From an uncultured Roseiflexaceae bacterium (GTDB lineage Bacteria > Chloroflexota > Chloroflexia > Chloroflexales > Roseiflexaceae), in the NCBI GenBank assembly GCA_937988885.1, contig CALKHR010000082.1:37046-101045 (forward strand): a DNA stretch of 64,000 nucleotides, in the 5' to 3' direction. Below the pieces are notes generated by a model. The model saw only the letters and a list, made by a program, of their open reading frames with translations, was not told the origin of the DNA and made no database searches. Position numbers and translations under genes: made by a program. This document shows, piece by piece, positions 1 to 7,905 of the stretch (positions are counted from its first letter, which is position 1; every line of letters starts with the position of its first letter).

Positions 1-1161
1 CTCAGCTATGACCTGCAGTTTGCGCGAACCACCGTCGATCGGGGCGAGTCGCTGAGCGCTGTGCTCTGGAAGCCGCTTCAAGAGGCCGACCTATGCGCAG
101 GCGAGATCGCGCGATTGCTGCGCGAGGCCGATGATGCAATGGCTCGACAGGTGATGCAACGGGCCGCCCTGAAGCGCGCCACCGAGGAAGGGTTGAGCGG
201 GGCACTGGCGCGGCTCTGGAGCCACATTCGCTACGCGGCACCGCAGGCGTTGCTGCCCGAATGGGGTGGGATGCTCGAAACCGCAGCGGGCCAAGCGCGC
301 GCCCAAAGCAGCCAGGCACTGTTGCGGCAGGTGCTGGAAGCGCCACCGGGCACAGGACTAGAACGCTTGCATGCGGACCTTCTGCACGACCTGCGGCTGC
401 TGAACAATACGCTAGTCGATGCGCTGATGACATCGCCGCCGACGCTGCCCGCGCTTGAGCGGTTCCGGCATTGGTGTGAGATCTACGAGCGCGACATCTT
501 ATTGCGCAAGGTGCGACCCGGCAAGAAGGCGACAGAGGCGGTGCGCCGCCGCAAGCGGGCGGTGATCGTAGCCGAAACACTGCGGTTCCTGTATTCACAG
601 GGCTTCACGCCGCTGACGCTGGAGATGCTCGAAAACAATGTGCCGCTGCTCAAGGGTTCGCGGTATGTGCTGATCGAGATACGGGTTGCCAGTGATCGGG
701 CCAGCCTGCTTGATGGCTATGTGAACTGTGTGCAGGCCTTGCGCGGCTCGGAGCGGGCGCGGCAACTCGGCATCACCGAGGCGTTTATGGTGGCGTTTAT
801 GGTTGATCCGGCGGCGCGTTACATCGAGCCGAGTCCGTTATCGCTTGGCGGGCTGATGTTACGCTCGGTGTTCATCGATTTGACGGCGCCGTCAAGCCAC
901 AGCCGCTTGCCGCTCGATGTGGCGATGATCGCGACACGTATCGCAGAGGAGGATCGACTGTTCGAGTTCTTGAACACTGCGAGTGAGGCGGAGCTCGATT
1001 CGGTTCCTGGCATTGGTCCGGCGAAGATTCAGCAGATCTTCAATGGCCGCCCGTTCACCAGTGCAGCCGACCTGCGGCGCGCTGGACTACCCACATCCGG
1101 AGCGCTCTACCAAGCGCTGCGCGAACGAGCTTTACGAGGCACGCAAACATTGCTGCCTTAA
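1..1161 (+). CDS. Helix-hairpin-helix protein of unknown function (5' end outside window)
   Basis: The frame is open from base 1, so the start lies upstream; a GTG at 61 is in frame but nothing favours it as the true start. The visible 386 residues are mostly alpha-helical and rich in Leu, Arg and Glu. A helix-hairpin-helix motif near the C-terminus (SVPGIGPAKIQQI followed by an ADLRRAG helix) resembles DNA-binding HhH modules of ComEA or the RuvA/UvrC type. The rest matches no family I recognise. The C-terminal HhH suggests nucleic-acid binding, which is inference. About 100 bases separate it from pheT; no terminator is obvious between them, so co-transcription is possible. Confidence 0.75.
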   Translation, partial: LSYDLQFARTTVDRGESLSAVLWKPLQEADLCAGEIARLLREADDAMARQVMQRAALKRATEEGLSGALARLWSHIRYAAPQALLPEWGGMLETAAGQARAQSSQALLRQVLEAPPGTGLERLHADLLHDLRLLNNTLVDALMTSPPTLPALERFRHWCEIYERDILLRKVRPGKKATEAVRRRKRAVIVAETLRFLYSQGFTPLTLEMLENNVPLLKGSRYVLIEIRVASDRASLLDGYVNCVQALRGSERARQLGITEAFMVAFMVDPAARYIEPSPLSLGGLMLRSVFIDLTAPSSHSRLPLDVAMIATRIAEEDRLFEFLNTASEAELDSVPGIGPAKIQQIFNGRPFTSAADLRRAGLPTSGALYQALRERALRGTQTLLP

Positions 1162-1263
1162 CGATAGACGAACCAACGGCGAGCGTTTGGCCACGAGATC
1201 GCTAGCGCTCGAACAACAATGTCATTGTGATCATCTGATCGCGTGATCAAGGTAGGGGGATAT

Positions 1264-3759
1264 ATGCGTGTACCCATTTCTTGGCTCCGAGAATTTGTCG
1301 ACATCCCGATTCCTGTCGAGGAGTTAGCCCAGCGGCTGGCCTTATTCGGCTTGGAGGTCGATAAAATCGAGCGGATCGGTGTTGAGGGCGCCGATTTGCC
1401 GTGGGACCCCGATAAAGTCCTGATCGGCAATATTCTGGAAGTACGCCAGCACCCAAATGCGGATCGGCTTGTGCTGGCCGATGTTGACTATGGCGCAGAG
1501 CAGCCGCATACGGTCGTGACGGGCGCGCCGAATCTGTTCGAGTATCGCGGTAAGGGCCGCTTGAGCCACCCGCTCAAGAGTGTGTTCGCGAAGGAAGGCG
1601 CGCAACTGTACGACGGGCATGCCGAAGGTCAGGTGAAGGTGACGTTGAAGGGCCGCCCGGTGCGCGGTGTGATGTCCGACGCGATGCTCTGCTCCGAGAA
1701 GGAGTTGGGCCTCTCGGATGATCACGAGGGCATTCTGATCCTGCCCGACGATGCACCGACCGGCATGCCGCTGCGCGACTACTTGGGCGATGTGGTGCTC
1801 GATATCGATGTGCTGCCGAATATGTCGCGGGCGCTCTCGATCTTGGGCGTGGCCCGCGAAGTTTCGGCGCTGCTGGGTGTTCCGCTGCGCATGCCCGAAA
1901 TGAACGTGGAGGCCAACGGGCCAAGCATCGAGGGCCGCGTATCGGTGACGATCGAGACGCCCGAGCTCTGCCCACGCTTCAGTGTGACGCTGATCGAGGG
2001 CGTGAAGATCGGGCCTTCGCCGTTCTGGATGCAGCGCCGCCTGCTGTTGGCGGGGATGCGCCCGATCAACAATATCGTCGATGTGACGAATTATGTCATG
2101 CTGGAGTTGGGCGAGCCAAGCCACGCCTTCGACGCCGATAAGGTGGCCGATCAGCATCTGATAGTGCGATTGGCGCGTCCCGGCGAGCAATTGGTCACGC
2201 TGGATGGGCAGAAGCACGAGCTGACCGCCGAGCGACTGCTGGTCTGCGACCCGAAGGGGCCGTTGAGCATCGCGGGTGTGATGGGTGGTGAGGCGAGCGA
2301 GGTGAGCGCCACCACGACGCGTGTGCTGCTGGAGGCCGCGATCTGGGAGCCTGCCACCATCCGACGGACCGCCCAGGCGTTGCGCTTGACCTCGGAGGCG
2401 TCGCGGCGCTACGAGCGCGGTGTGGACTATGAGTTGCCGCCGCTAATGCAGCGCCGTGCGCTGAGCCTGATGCAGCAATTGACGGGTGGCACGGTGGCAC
2501 AGGGCATCGTTGACGCGTATGTGCGGCCCTGGCAGACGGTGGTGCTAGATCTGACGACGCAGCATATCAAGCGGCTGATCGGCATCTCGCTCTCGGTCGA
2601 TGAGATTCAGGGCTACCTGACACCACTCGGCTTCGAGTGTGAGAAGCGCGATGAGCAAACCTTGCGCGTGACGGTGCCGAGCTATCGCCGCGATGTGTCG
2701 GTGGTGGCCGACCTGTGCGAGGAAGTGGCCCGTATGTACGGCTACGACCGCTTGCCCAGCACGCTGCTCGCCGATGAGTTGCCCGAGCAGAACAATAACG
2801 CGATCTTCGAGCTAGAGCAGAAGGTGCGCACATTGCTGACGGGCAGCGGCTTGGATGAGGCGATCACGTACTCGATGACGAGTATGGCGAGCGTGGCGAA
2901 GATTTCGCCCGCCGACGCTGATCCTAACCTGTACTTGAAGTTGGCGAATCCGCTGACGCCGGAGCGCGAGTATATGCGCCGTTCGTTGTTGCCCACGCTG
3001 TTGGAGGCGGTGGTGCACAACCTACGCGAGCTGGATCGTGTGCTGCTGTTCGAGATCGGGCGCGTGTATCTGCGCCGCGATGATGCGTTGCTGCCCGATG
3101 AGCCGCGTCGCTTGGCGATCGCGATCACGGGGCCGCGCGAGGCGCAATCGTGGTTGGCGTCGAAGCCCGAGCCGCTCGACTTCTTCGATCTGAAGGGAAT
3201 TGTGGAGTCGGTGCTGTTGCGCTTGAATATCCGCAACAAGATCGGCTTCACGCCGGTGCGCGACGATCCGCGACTGCACCCGGGCCGCGCTGCACGCTTG
3301 GAGGTGCGCGACCCGCGCACGGGCGCAGTGAGTGGGCAGGTGGGTGTGTTGGGCGAGTTGCACCCGCAGGTGCGCGAGAACCTGGAGATCGAGGATAATC
3401 GGGTGTTGGTGGCAGAACTCGATCTTGAGGCGCTGCTCGCGCTCTCGGAGCCGTTGCGCTACCAGCCGATCTCGCGCTTCCCGGCGACCACACAGGACTT
3501 GGCGCTGATCGTGCCGCTGGATGAGCCAGCCGACAAGATCGCGACGCTGATCCGCAAGTACGCGGGCAACATGCTCGAATCGCTGACGCTGTTCGATGTG
3601 TACACAGGGCCGCAGGTGGGCCAGGGCAAGCGCAGTTTGGCGTATCGGTTGGTGTTCCGCGCGCCGGATCGGACGTTGACGGATAACGATGTGAACAAGA
3701 TTCGCGTCAAGATTATTCGCGGCTTGGAGCGCGAGGCGGGTGCGACGATCCGCGCGTAG
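1264..3759 (+). CDS. pheT: Phenylalanine--tRNA ligase beta subunit
   Basis: Beta subunit of the alpha2-beta2 enzyme that charges tRNA-Phe in the cytoplasm. The 831-residue product has the full family layout: N-terminal PISWLREFV segment, EMAP-type tRNA-binding OB fold (roughly residues 40-155), B3/B4 editing region (about 210-390, with the family motif RPINNIVDVTNYVM), B5 domain (about 410-480), the catalytic-like core, and a C-terminal ferredoxin-fold anticodon-binding domain (RFPATTQDLALIV, then SLTLFDVYTG). An in-frame GTG lies 21 bases upstream, but the ATG at 1264 follows GGTAGGGGG and gives the family N-terminus. The alpha subunit gene pheS is not next to it within the window. Confidence 0.97.
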   Translation: MRVPISWLREFVDIPIPVEELAQRLALFGLEVDKIERIGVEGADLPWDPDKVLIGNILEVRQHPNADRLVLADVDYGAEQPHTVVTGAPNLFEYRGKGRLSHPLKSVFAKEGAQLYDGHAEGQVKVTLKGRPVRGVMSDAMLCSEKELGLSDDHEGILILPDDAPTGMPLRDYLGDVVLDIDVLPNMSRALSILGVAREVSALLGVPLRMPEMNVEANGPSIEGRVSVTIETPELCPRFSVTLIEGVKIGPSPFWMQRRLLLAGMRPINNIVDVTNYVMLELGEPSHAFDADKVADQHLIVRLARPGEQLVTLDGQKHELTAERLLVCDPKGPLSIAGVMGGEASEVSATTTRVLLEAAIWEPATIRRTAQALRLTSEASRRYERGVDYELPPLMQRRALSLMQQLTGGTVAQGIVDAYVRPWQTVVLDLTTQHIKRLIGISLSVDEIQGYLTPLGFECEKRDEQTLRVTVPSYRRDVSVVADLCEEVARMYGYDRLPSTLLADELPEQNNNAIFELEQKVRTLLTGSGLDEAITYSMTSMASVAKISPADADPNLYLKLANPLTPEREYMRRSLLPTLLEAVVHNLRELDRVLLFEIGRVYLRRDDALLPDEPRRLAIAITGPREAQSWLASKPEPLDFFDLKGIVESVLLRLNIRNKIGFTPVRDDPRLHPGRAARLEVRDPRTGAVSGQVGVLGELHPQVRENLEIEDNRVLVAELDLEALLALSEPLRYQPISRFPATTQDLALIVPLDEPADKIATLIRKYAGNMLESLTLFDVYTGPQVGQGKRSLAYRLVFRAPDRTLTDNDVNKIRVKIIRGLEREAGATIRA

Positions 3760-3779
3760 TTCCTCGTTGCGATGGCGGG

Positions 3780-3817
3780 GCCGGGGCATGCCGTTGGCGT
3801 GCTCCGGCTTTTCGTTT
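3780..3817 (+). terminator. Rho-independent terminator after pheT
   Basis: A 12-bp stem with two G-U pairs (GCCGGGGCATGC with GCGTGCTCCGGC), a 5-base loop and a TTTTCGTTT tract start 20 bases after the pheT stop codon. Confidence 0.7.
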
Positions 3818-3993
3818 GCGGTACGCAACCGCCTGGGGCTGCGCATCCGCGCAACGCCGCCGAGCGTGTAGGACTTTGGCGGGCATGACCACGGGCGTAG
3901 AAGCTGCGGTTGCGCTTTTTTGCGTCAGCACCATCAACACACGCTGCCGAGCGTAGGCGTTGCCTGCGGGAGCGGCTGAGTGGTGCGGTTTGG

Positions 3994-5589
3994 CTACGGC
4001 TTCTTGGAATTGAGGCTGCGCAGTTGGTTGATGGTGACTTCGATCGGGCGCAGGATGGCCAGGATGCTTTCGGCCTGCTCGCTAGTGAGGTTGGGCGGCA
4101 GACGATTGGTCAGGGTGCTGAGCAGATCGTTGGTGCGCTCTTGGATGGCGGCGAGATCGAGCGTGTTGCTGGGCGGCTGCAGCGGCTCGCCCGCCAGGCG
4201 CGCGATGAAGGCGCGGCGTGCGACGGAGTCGCTGGCGAAGGGCAGCGGCGGCCATTCCTCGGGGTTGGCCCAGCCTGGCAGGTGCCGCCCCACCAGCACG
4301 AGGCGGATGTCGCGGCGCTGTTGGGCTGCCGTGAGGATGCTGAGCACGCGCGAAGCCTCGGCGCCGACCAGCCAGTGCGTGTTGGCGACGATCACGGTCC
4401 AGTGACGGCCTTCGAGGCCGCTTTCGAGCAGTTCGATGCGGCGTGCGAAGTTGCCGGGCGTTGGCGCGTTGAGCACGTTCCACAGGTCGTAGTTGCCGTC
4501 GAGCGCGAGTGCGGTGGCGAATGCGAGCAGCAGTTGCGCTCCAGCGTCGCGATCGGCGCCGGGCGGACGGCAGGTGTGCCAGACGACTTGCTGGCCACGG
4601 GCGCGCAGCCGTTCGGCGAGCATGGCGGCGAGGTCGATTTTGCCGACGCCGGTTGGTCCCCAGATCAGCGCGAGGCCACCGCGCCGCAGTCGGCTGATGT
4701 AGAGGTCGAGTTCGCCTTCGTGATCGAAGGTGGCCGGTGCGGGAGGTGGCTCGATTAGCGAAGCGGGCGGGGCGGTGGGAGGCAGCTCGCTCAGCACGAC
4801 GGGCAGCAGCGTGACGAGGCGTTCGAGCGCTTCGCGTTTGGCGCGGCTGTAGGTGCTGGAGCTGAGTGCGAGCGCGCTAGCGAGGGTGGCGCGTTCTTCG
4901 CCGGTTTGGTATTCGCCCGCGATGATCAGGTAGTGCCGCCAGCGCGGGTCGTCGAGGACGGGACCAGCTTCGGAGGGGCGCAGCCGCGAGATGGCGGCGT
5001 GCAGGGTATCTTGCAGGCGGCGACCGCGCTGCAGGATGTTGTTTTCGTCGGGCAGCAGCAGTTCGGCGAGTGCGCTGCGACCCAAGGCAAGCGGCGGGTC
5101 CTCGAGGAGTGCGCCGAGCGCTTCGCGGATGGCGCGGATCGGGATGCCGGTGCTGGTCTCTTCGTTGTCGTCGTCGCGCAGGCTGGCGAGCAGGCGGTAG
5201 AAAGTGCTGCGCGGGGCTTTGAGGCCTTCTTCGCGCATGCGCACTTGGATGCGTTGCCAGAGCACCGCCGCCGATACGCCCGGATCGAGGCGCAGTTCTT
5301 GGGTGATGGCTTGGGCGAGCGGGCTGCCCCGCATGAGGTGGCCGCCACCGCGTTTGCGGGTGTGCAGGGCCATCAGGCCCGATTTCTGGAAGGCGTGGCG
5401 CAGGCGTCGCAGGCTCTCGCGGCTGACGCCGAAGGTTTGGGCCACTTCGCCAGCTGGGCGGCCTTCGCGCAGAAGCGCCGCCAGCATGCGGTAGCGCCGC
5501 AGCGCCGCTTCGTCGTTGCCGAAGCGTGCGAGCAACTCGGCTCCGTTTAATCGGGGGAAATCAATCTCTAGGGATTGTTTGGTAGCCAT
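3994..5589 (-). CDS. Helix-turn-helix and P-loop ATPase protein
   Basis: The 531-residue protein has two parts. Residues about 25-140 look like two winged/homeodomain-like helix-turn-helix units of the kind found at the N-terminus of IS481/IS630-type transposases and related regulators (AQTFGVSRESLRRLRHAF, then a segment resembling a second DNA-binding unit). Residues about 300-480 look like an AAA/STAND-type P-loop ATPase, with GPTGVGKI as Walker A and IRLVLVG as a likely sensor strand. The invariant Thr/Ser after the P-loop Lys is Ile, so nucleotide hydrolysis may be altered. No DDE nuclease domain is visible. It starts 17 bases after the stop of the upstream gene, so the two are probably one operon. 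A DNA-binding ATPase regulator is inferred; the substrate is unknown. Confidence 0.75.
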   Translation of the reverse strand: MATKQSLEIDFPRLNGAELLARFGNDEAALRRYRMLAALLREGRPAGEVAQTFGVSRESLRRLRHAFQKSGLMALHTRKRGGGHLMRGSPLAQAITQELRLDPGVSAAVLWQRIQVRMREEGLKAPRSTFYRLLASLRDDDNEETSTGIPIRAIREALGALLEDPPLALGRSALAELLLPDENNILQRGRRLQDTLHAAISRLRPSEAGPVLDDPRWRHYLIIAGEYQTGEERATLASALALSSSTYSRAKREALERLVTLLPVVLSELPPTAPPASLIEPPPAPATFDHEGELDLYISRLRRGGLALIWGPTGVGKIDLAAMLAERLRARGQQVVWHTCRPPGADRDAGAQLLLAFATALALDGNYDLWNVLNAPTPGNFARRIELLESGLEGRHWTVIVANTHWLVGAEASRVLSILTAAQQRRDIRLVLVGRHLPGWANPEEWPPLPFASDSVARRAFIARLAGEPLQPPSNTLDLAAIQERTNDLLSTLTNRLPPNLTSEQAESILAILRPIEVTINQLRSLNSKKP

Positions 5590-5606
5590 GCGCGTTTGTG
5601 GTTCGG

Positions 5607-6035
5607 TTAATCGCCGACTTCACGTTGTAGCACTTGCAGCAGATCGACCCGTTCGATCCGCACACCATTGGGTAGTCTACCATACGCTGGCAATTCTTCT
5701 TCCTCGGTGACGAACAGCAGCGCAACAATTGCAGGCTGGTAGAGCATCGCTTGAATAAGCTGCAACAGTGAAAGGTGCCGCAGGCGCGGACGTTCGTTGA
5801 TGTAGAGACGATTGCGCTGCGCGAAGGACAGGGCATAATCGGCGCTTGGGAAGGCCAACAACAGGCGTTGGCGCGATGTTGCGTTGCCTTGCCCGCCCCC
5901 GCGCGCTGACCAGTAGATGTAGAAATGACTAGCACTGATCTGATCGCGAATCGTTCCGAGCAGATGGCGCAGCGTCTCGGGTGAGACGTTGAACTCTTTG
6001 GCTAGTGCGGCTATGGCGTTGTCCTCCGATGTCAC
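5607..6035 (-). CDS. Small helix-turn-helix-like hypothetical protein
   Basis: A 142-residue protein with a GTG start preceded by AAGAGAA. The first 25 residues (AALAKEFNVSPETLRHLLG) look like a helix-turn-helix; the remainder has alternating hydrophobic strands and matches no family I recognise. It is the first gene of a likely two-gene operon with the downstream HTH-ATPase, whose N-terminal HTH is of a similar type, so the two may act together. Function unknown. Confidence 0.65.
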   Translation of the reverse strand: MTSEDNAIAALAKEFNVSPETLRHLLGTIRDQISASHFYIYWSARGGGQGNATSRQRLLLAFPSADYALSFAQRNRLYINERPRLRHLSLLQLIQAMLYQPAIVALLFVTEEEELPAYGRLPNGVRIERVDLLQVLQREVGD

Positions 6036-6105
6036 GGCTATTCTCTTTTTCTTGTGTGATTGGTTGGTCGTACCTCGCCATCAGAGGGTAGAGGCCACTC
6101 TGGTA

Positions 6106-6510
6106 CTAGGAGGCTTCGCGTTCTAAGCGCCCAATGATCTGCGTGAGAAGCGGTAAGAGTACTTGTTGATCAAAAGGCTGTGCTAAGGTCCACATCGATG
6201 CTATTGGATTCATCAACAGACGTTCGGTATATCGTCGCAACCAAGCTCGGTTGGCAGAAGTCAAGATCAATGGCAATAAGCGCGTCTTTGCGCGTAATTT
6301 CAACACTGTGATCAGGTCGATCCCCGGTTGACATTCAGGAAATGCGACATCGACGATCAGTGCATCGGGCGGATCACCGATGATGATGTTGTAGGCATCT
6401 GTATTCTGCTTCAGCGCTTGTACCCCGTACCCCGCGTGATCGAGCATACCACCAAGCTGCTCGATCAAAGCGTCGTTGTCGCTCACAATCGTGATCGCAA
6501 AGCCGAGCAT
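6106..6510 (-). CDS. Degenerate response-regulator receiver domain
   Basis: A 134-residue stand-alone receiver-like protein. It keeps the acidic pocket (SDND near residue 11), the phospho-acceptor Asp in LIVDVAF (about residue 54) and the Thr of LILTSAN. The position of the conserved Lys-Pro is Gln-Pro (TLAQPF), so the switch lysine is missing. There is no output domain. GAGG lies just upstream of the ATG. It starts 7 bases after the stop of the secreted repeat protein and is probably co-transcribed with it. It may act without phosphorylation; that is inference. Confidence 0.75.
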   Translation of the reverse strand: MLGFAITIVSDNDALIEQLGGMLDHAGYGVQALKQNTDAYNIIIGDPPDALIVDVAFPECQPGIDLITVLKLRAKTRLLPLILTSANRAWLRRYTERLLMNPIASMWTLAQPFDQQVLLPLLTQIIGRLEREAS

Positions 6511-6517
6511 GACAACC

Positions 6518-7387
6518 TCATTGCAGCGGCACAGGTGTTGGTTGCGTCGGAGTTACGATCCTCGGTTGGCTATTTTCAAGGCACAAGGCGTGCCCAAGCA
6601 GTCCGATCTGGATCTGTTGGCTCTGCGTCGGGTGATATTCCAACCGCGCTCGTTCAAAATATTGTACCAGATGAAGCTGCCCATCCTCGAGTTCTTCTTG
6701 TACTTCGCCGCTGATTGGATAGCCGAAGATATCGAGTCCACCATACTGTTGCCAAAAGCTGAGGAACGGCTCACGCACACCTTGACCCGTTTCGCCAAAA
6801 TAGCGAATATCTGGTTGGCTCACAAAAAATGTTTGTTGAGGAAAAACCACACCTTTGGTGAATTCGGCCCCGACCCGTGCGCTCTGAATATAGTAACGCG
6901 TCCCACGGTGTTCGGGCCACTCTTCTAGACGAGTCCGCTCAAACCATTGGATAATGCGTCCACCATCGTTTATCTCGGGGCTGATCGGTCGGCCAAACAG
7001 TTGAATCCCACCATGTTGGTTATAGAAATCGAGGAATCGACTGCTGACCTGAACTTCTGGGCCGGGCGGGCTGCAGACGGGCGTTTGATGTTCGTTGGAG
7101 GTGTTGCTTTGGCTCGCCGAATCTGTTGATTGTGGCACAGTCCGCGCCGAGCGCTCGTTCGTACTGCTGATCTGTGGCGTGACGATTGGAATGTTGCTCT
7201 GCGCATTGCTCGAATTGAGGAAACGAATCGGCCATTCGCGATCCATCGCCACCGAAACCAGGAGCAGGGCGAGCAAGAGCATAACTAAGAGTAGAATCTG
7301 CCGCAGCGACATACGCCGCGCCACGGCAGATTCGCTATGTGCCGCCGATCGTGGAGTTGATGCTGCAGGGGTCGATTTATTTTTCAT
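6518..7387 (-). CDS. Membrane-anchored protein with FxxxGGxxxFGxP repeats
   Basis: A 289-residue protein. An ATG 11 codons into the longer frame was chosen because GGAGAGG lies 6-7 bases upstream of it. A hydrophobic segment at about residues 24-40 is a signal anchor, followed by a Ser/Thr/Gln-rich linker. Two imperfect repeats of about 75 residues follow, each beginning F-L-x-F-(Y/W)-x-Q-x-GG-(I/L)-x-(L/I)-FG-x-PIS and continuing with QWFER or QYFER. This repeat type recurs in secreted proteins of Chloroflexota, a recollection I could not check here. Probably exported; ligand unknown. It forms an operon with the receiver downstream. Confidence 0.75.
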   Translation of the reverse strand: MKNKSTPAASTPRSAAHSESAVARRMSLRQILLLVMLLLALLLVSVAMDREWPIRFLNSSNAQSNIPIVTPQISSTNERSARTVPQSTDSASQSNTSNEHQTPVCSPPGPEVQVSSRFLDFYNQHGGIQLFGRPISPEINDGGRIIQWFERTRLEEWPEHRGTRYYIQSARVGAEFTKGVVFPQQTFFVSQPDIRYFGETGQGVREPFLSFWQQYGGLDIFGYPISGEVQEELEDGQLHLVQYFERARLEYHPTQSQQIQIGLLGHALCLENSQPRIVTPTQPTPVPLQ

Positions 7388-7448
7388 CTGGCACCTCTCC
7401 TTCGATGGGGATGAACGCATCAGCTCACATTAGCGCAGAAAAAAAGGA

Positions 7449-7859
7449 TCAGCCTAGGCTTTGCTGGATCTTCTGGGCGATCTCTTCAAGTTTGCTGCGG
7501 TCGCCCGGTTCACCTCGATACAGTTTGATACGGCCATCGCCCTCCCAGCGCGGGATCAGGTGCACGTGGTAGTGGAACACCTCTTGGCCTGCTGCTGCGC
7601 CGTTGTTCTGCACAATGTTCAGGCCATCGGGCTTGAGCGCATCGCGGATGGCGCGCGCCACACGTTGTGTCGTTTGGGCGAGCGCGTTCAGCGTTTCGCT
7701 GGGGATGTCGAACAGATCGGGATATTCGTCTTTGCAAATGACCAGTGTATGACCAGGCGAGATAGGATTGATATCCATAAACGCCAGGGTGAGTTCGTCT
7801 TCGTAGACCTTGGTAGATGGGATCTCGCCCGCAACAATGCGCGAGAAAATCGATGCCAT
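7449..7859 (-). CDS. HIT family nucleotide hydrolase/transferase
   Basis: A 136-residue protein with the complete histidine-triad signature HYHVHLIP (His96, His98, His100) and the typical N-terminal IFSRIVAGEIPS segment, which places it in the HINT/Hit branch that cleaves nucleoside phosphoramidates and related nucleotides. GAGGAGG lies 5 bases before the ATG. It follows polX by 46 bases on the same strand and may be co-transcribed. Confidence 0.95.
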   Translation of the reverse strand: MASIFSRIVAGEIPSTKVYEDELTLAFMDINPISPGHTLVICKDEYPDLFDIPSETLNALAQTTQRVARAIRDALKPDGLNIVQNNGAAAGQEVFHYHVHLIPRWEGDGRIKLYRGEPGDRSKLEEIAQKIQQSLG

Positions 7860-7905
7860 AGTGCCTCCTCAAAAACCACACAAACTATGCGGAAGCGCGT
7901 TCTGG

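Noticed and set aside
3820..3960. Two distant copies of GCAACCGC/GCGGTTGC near TTTTTT, considered as a second terminator.
   Set aside because: The arms are some 60 bases apart with no compact stem; the pheT terminator at 3780 is sufficient.
3910..4758. Plus-strand frame of 282 codons.
   Set aside because: It is antisense to the HTH-ATPase gene, whose motifs and codon use are convincing.
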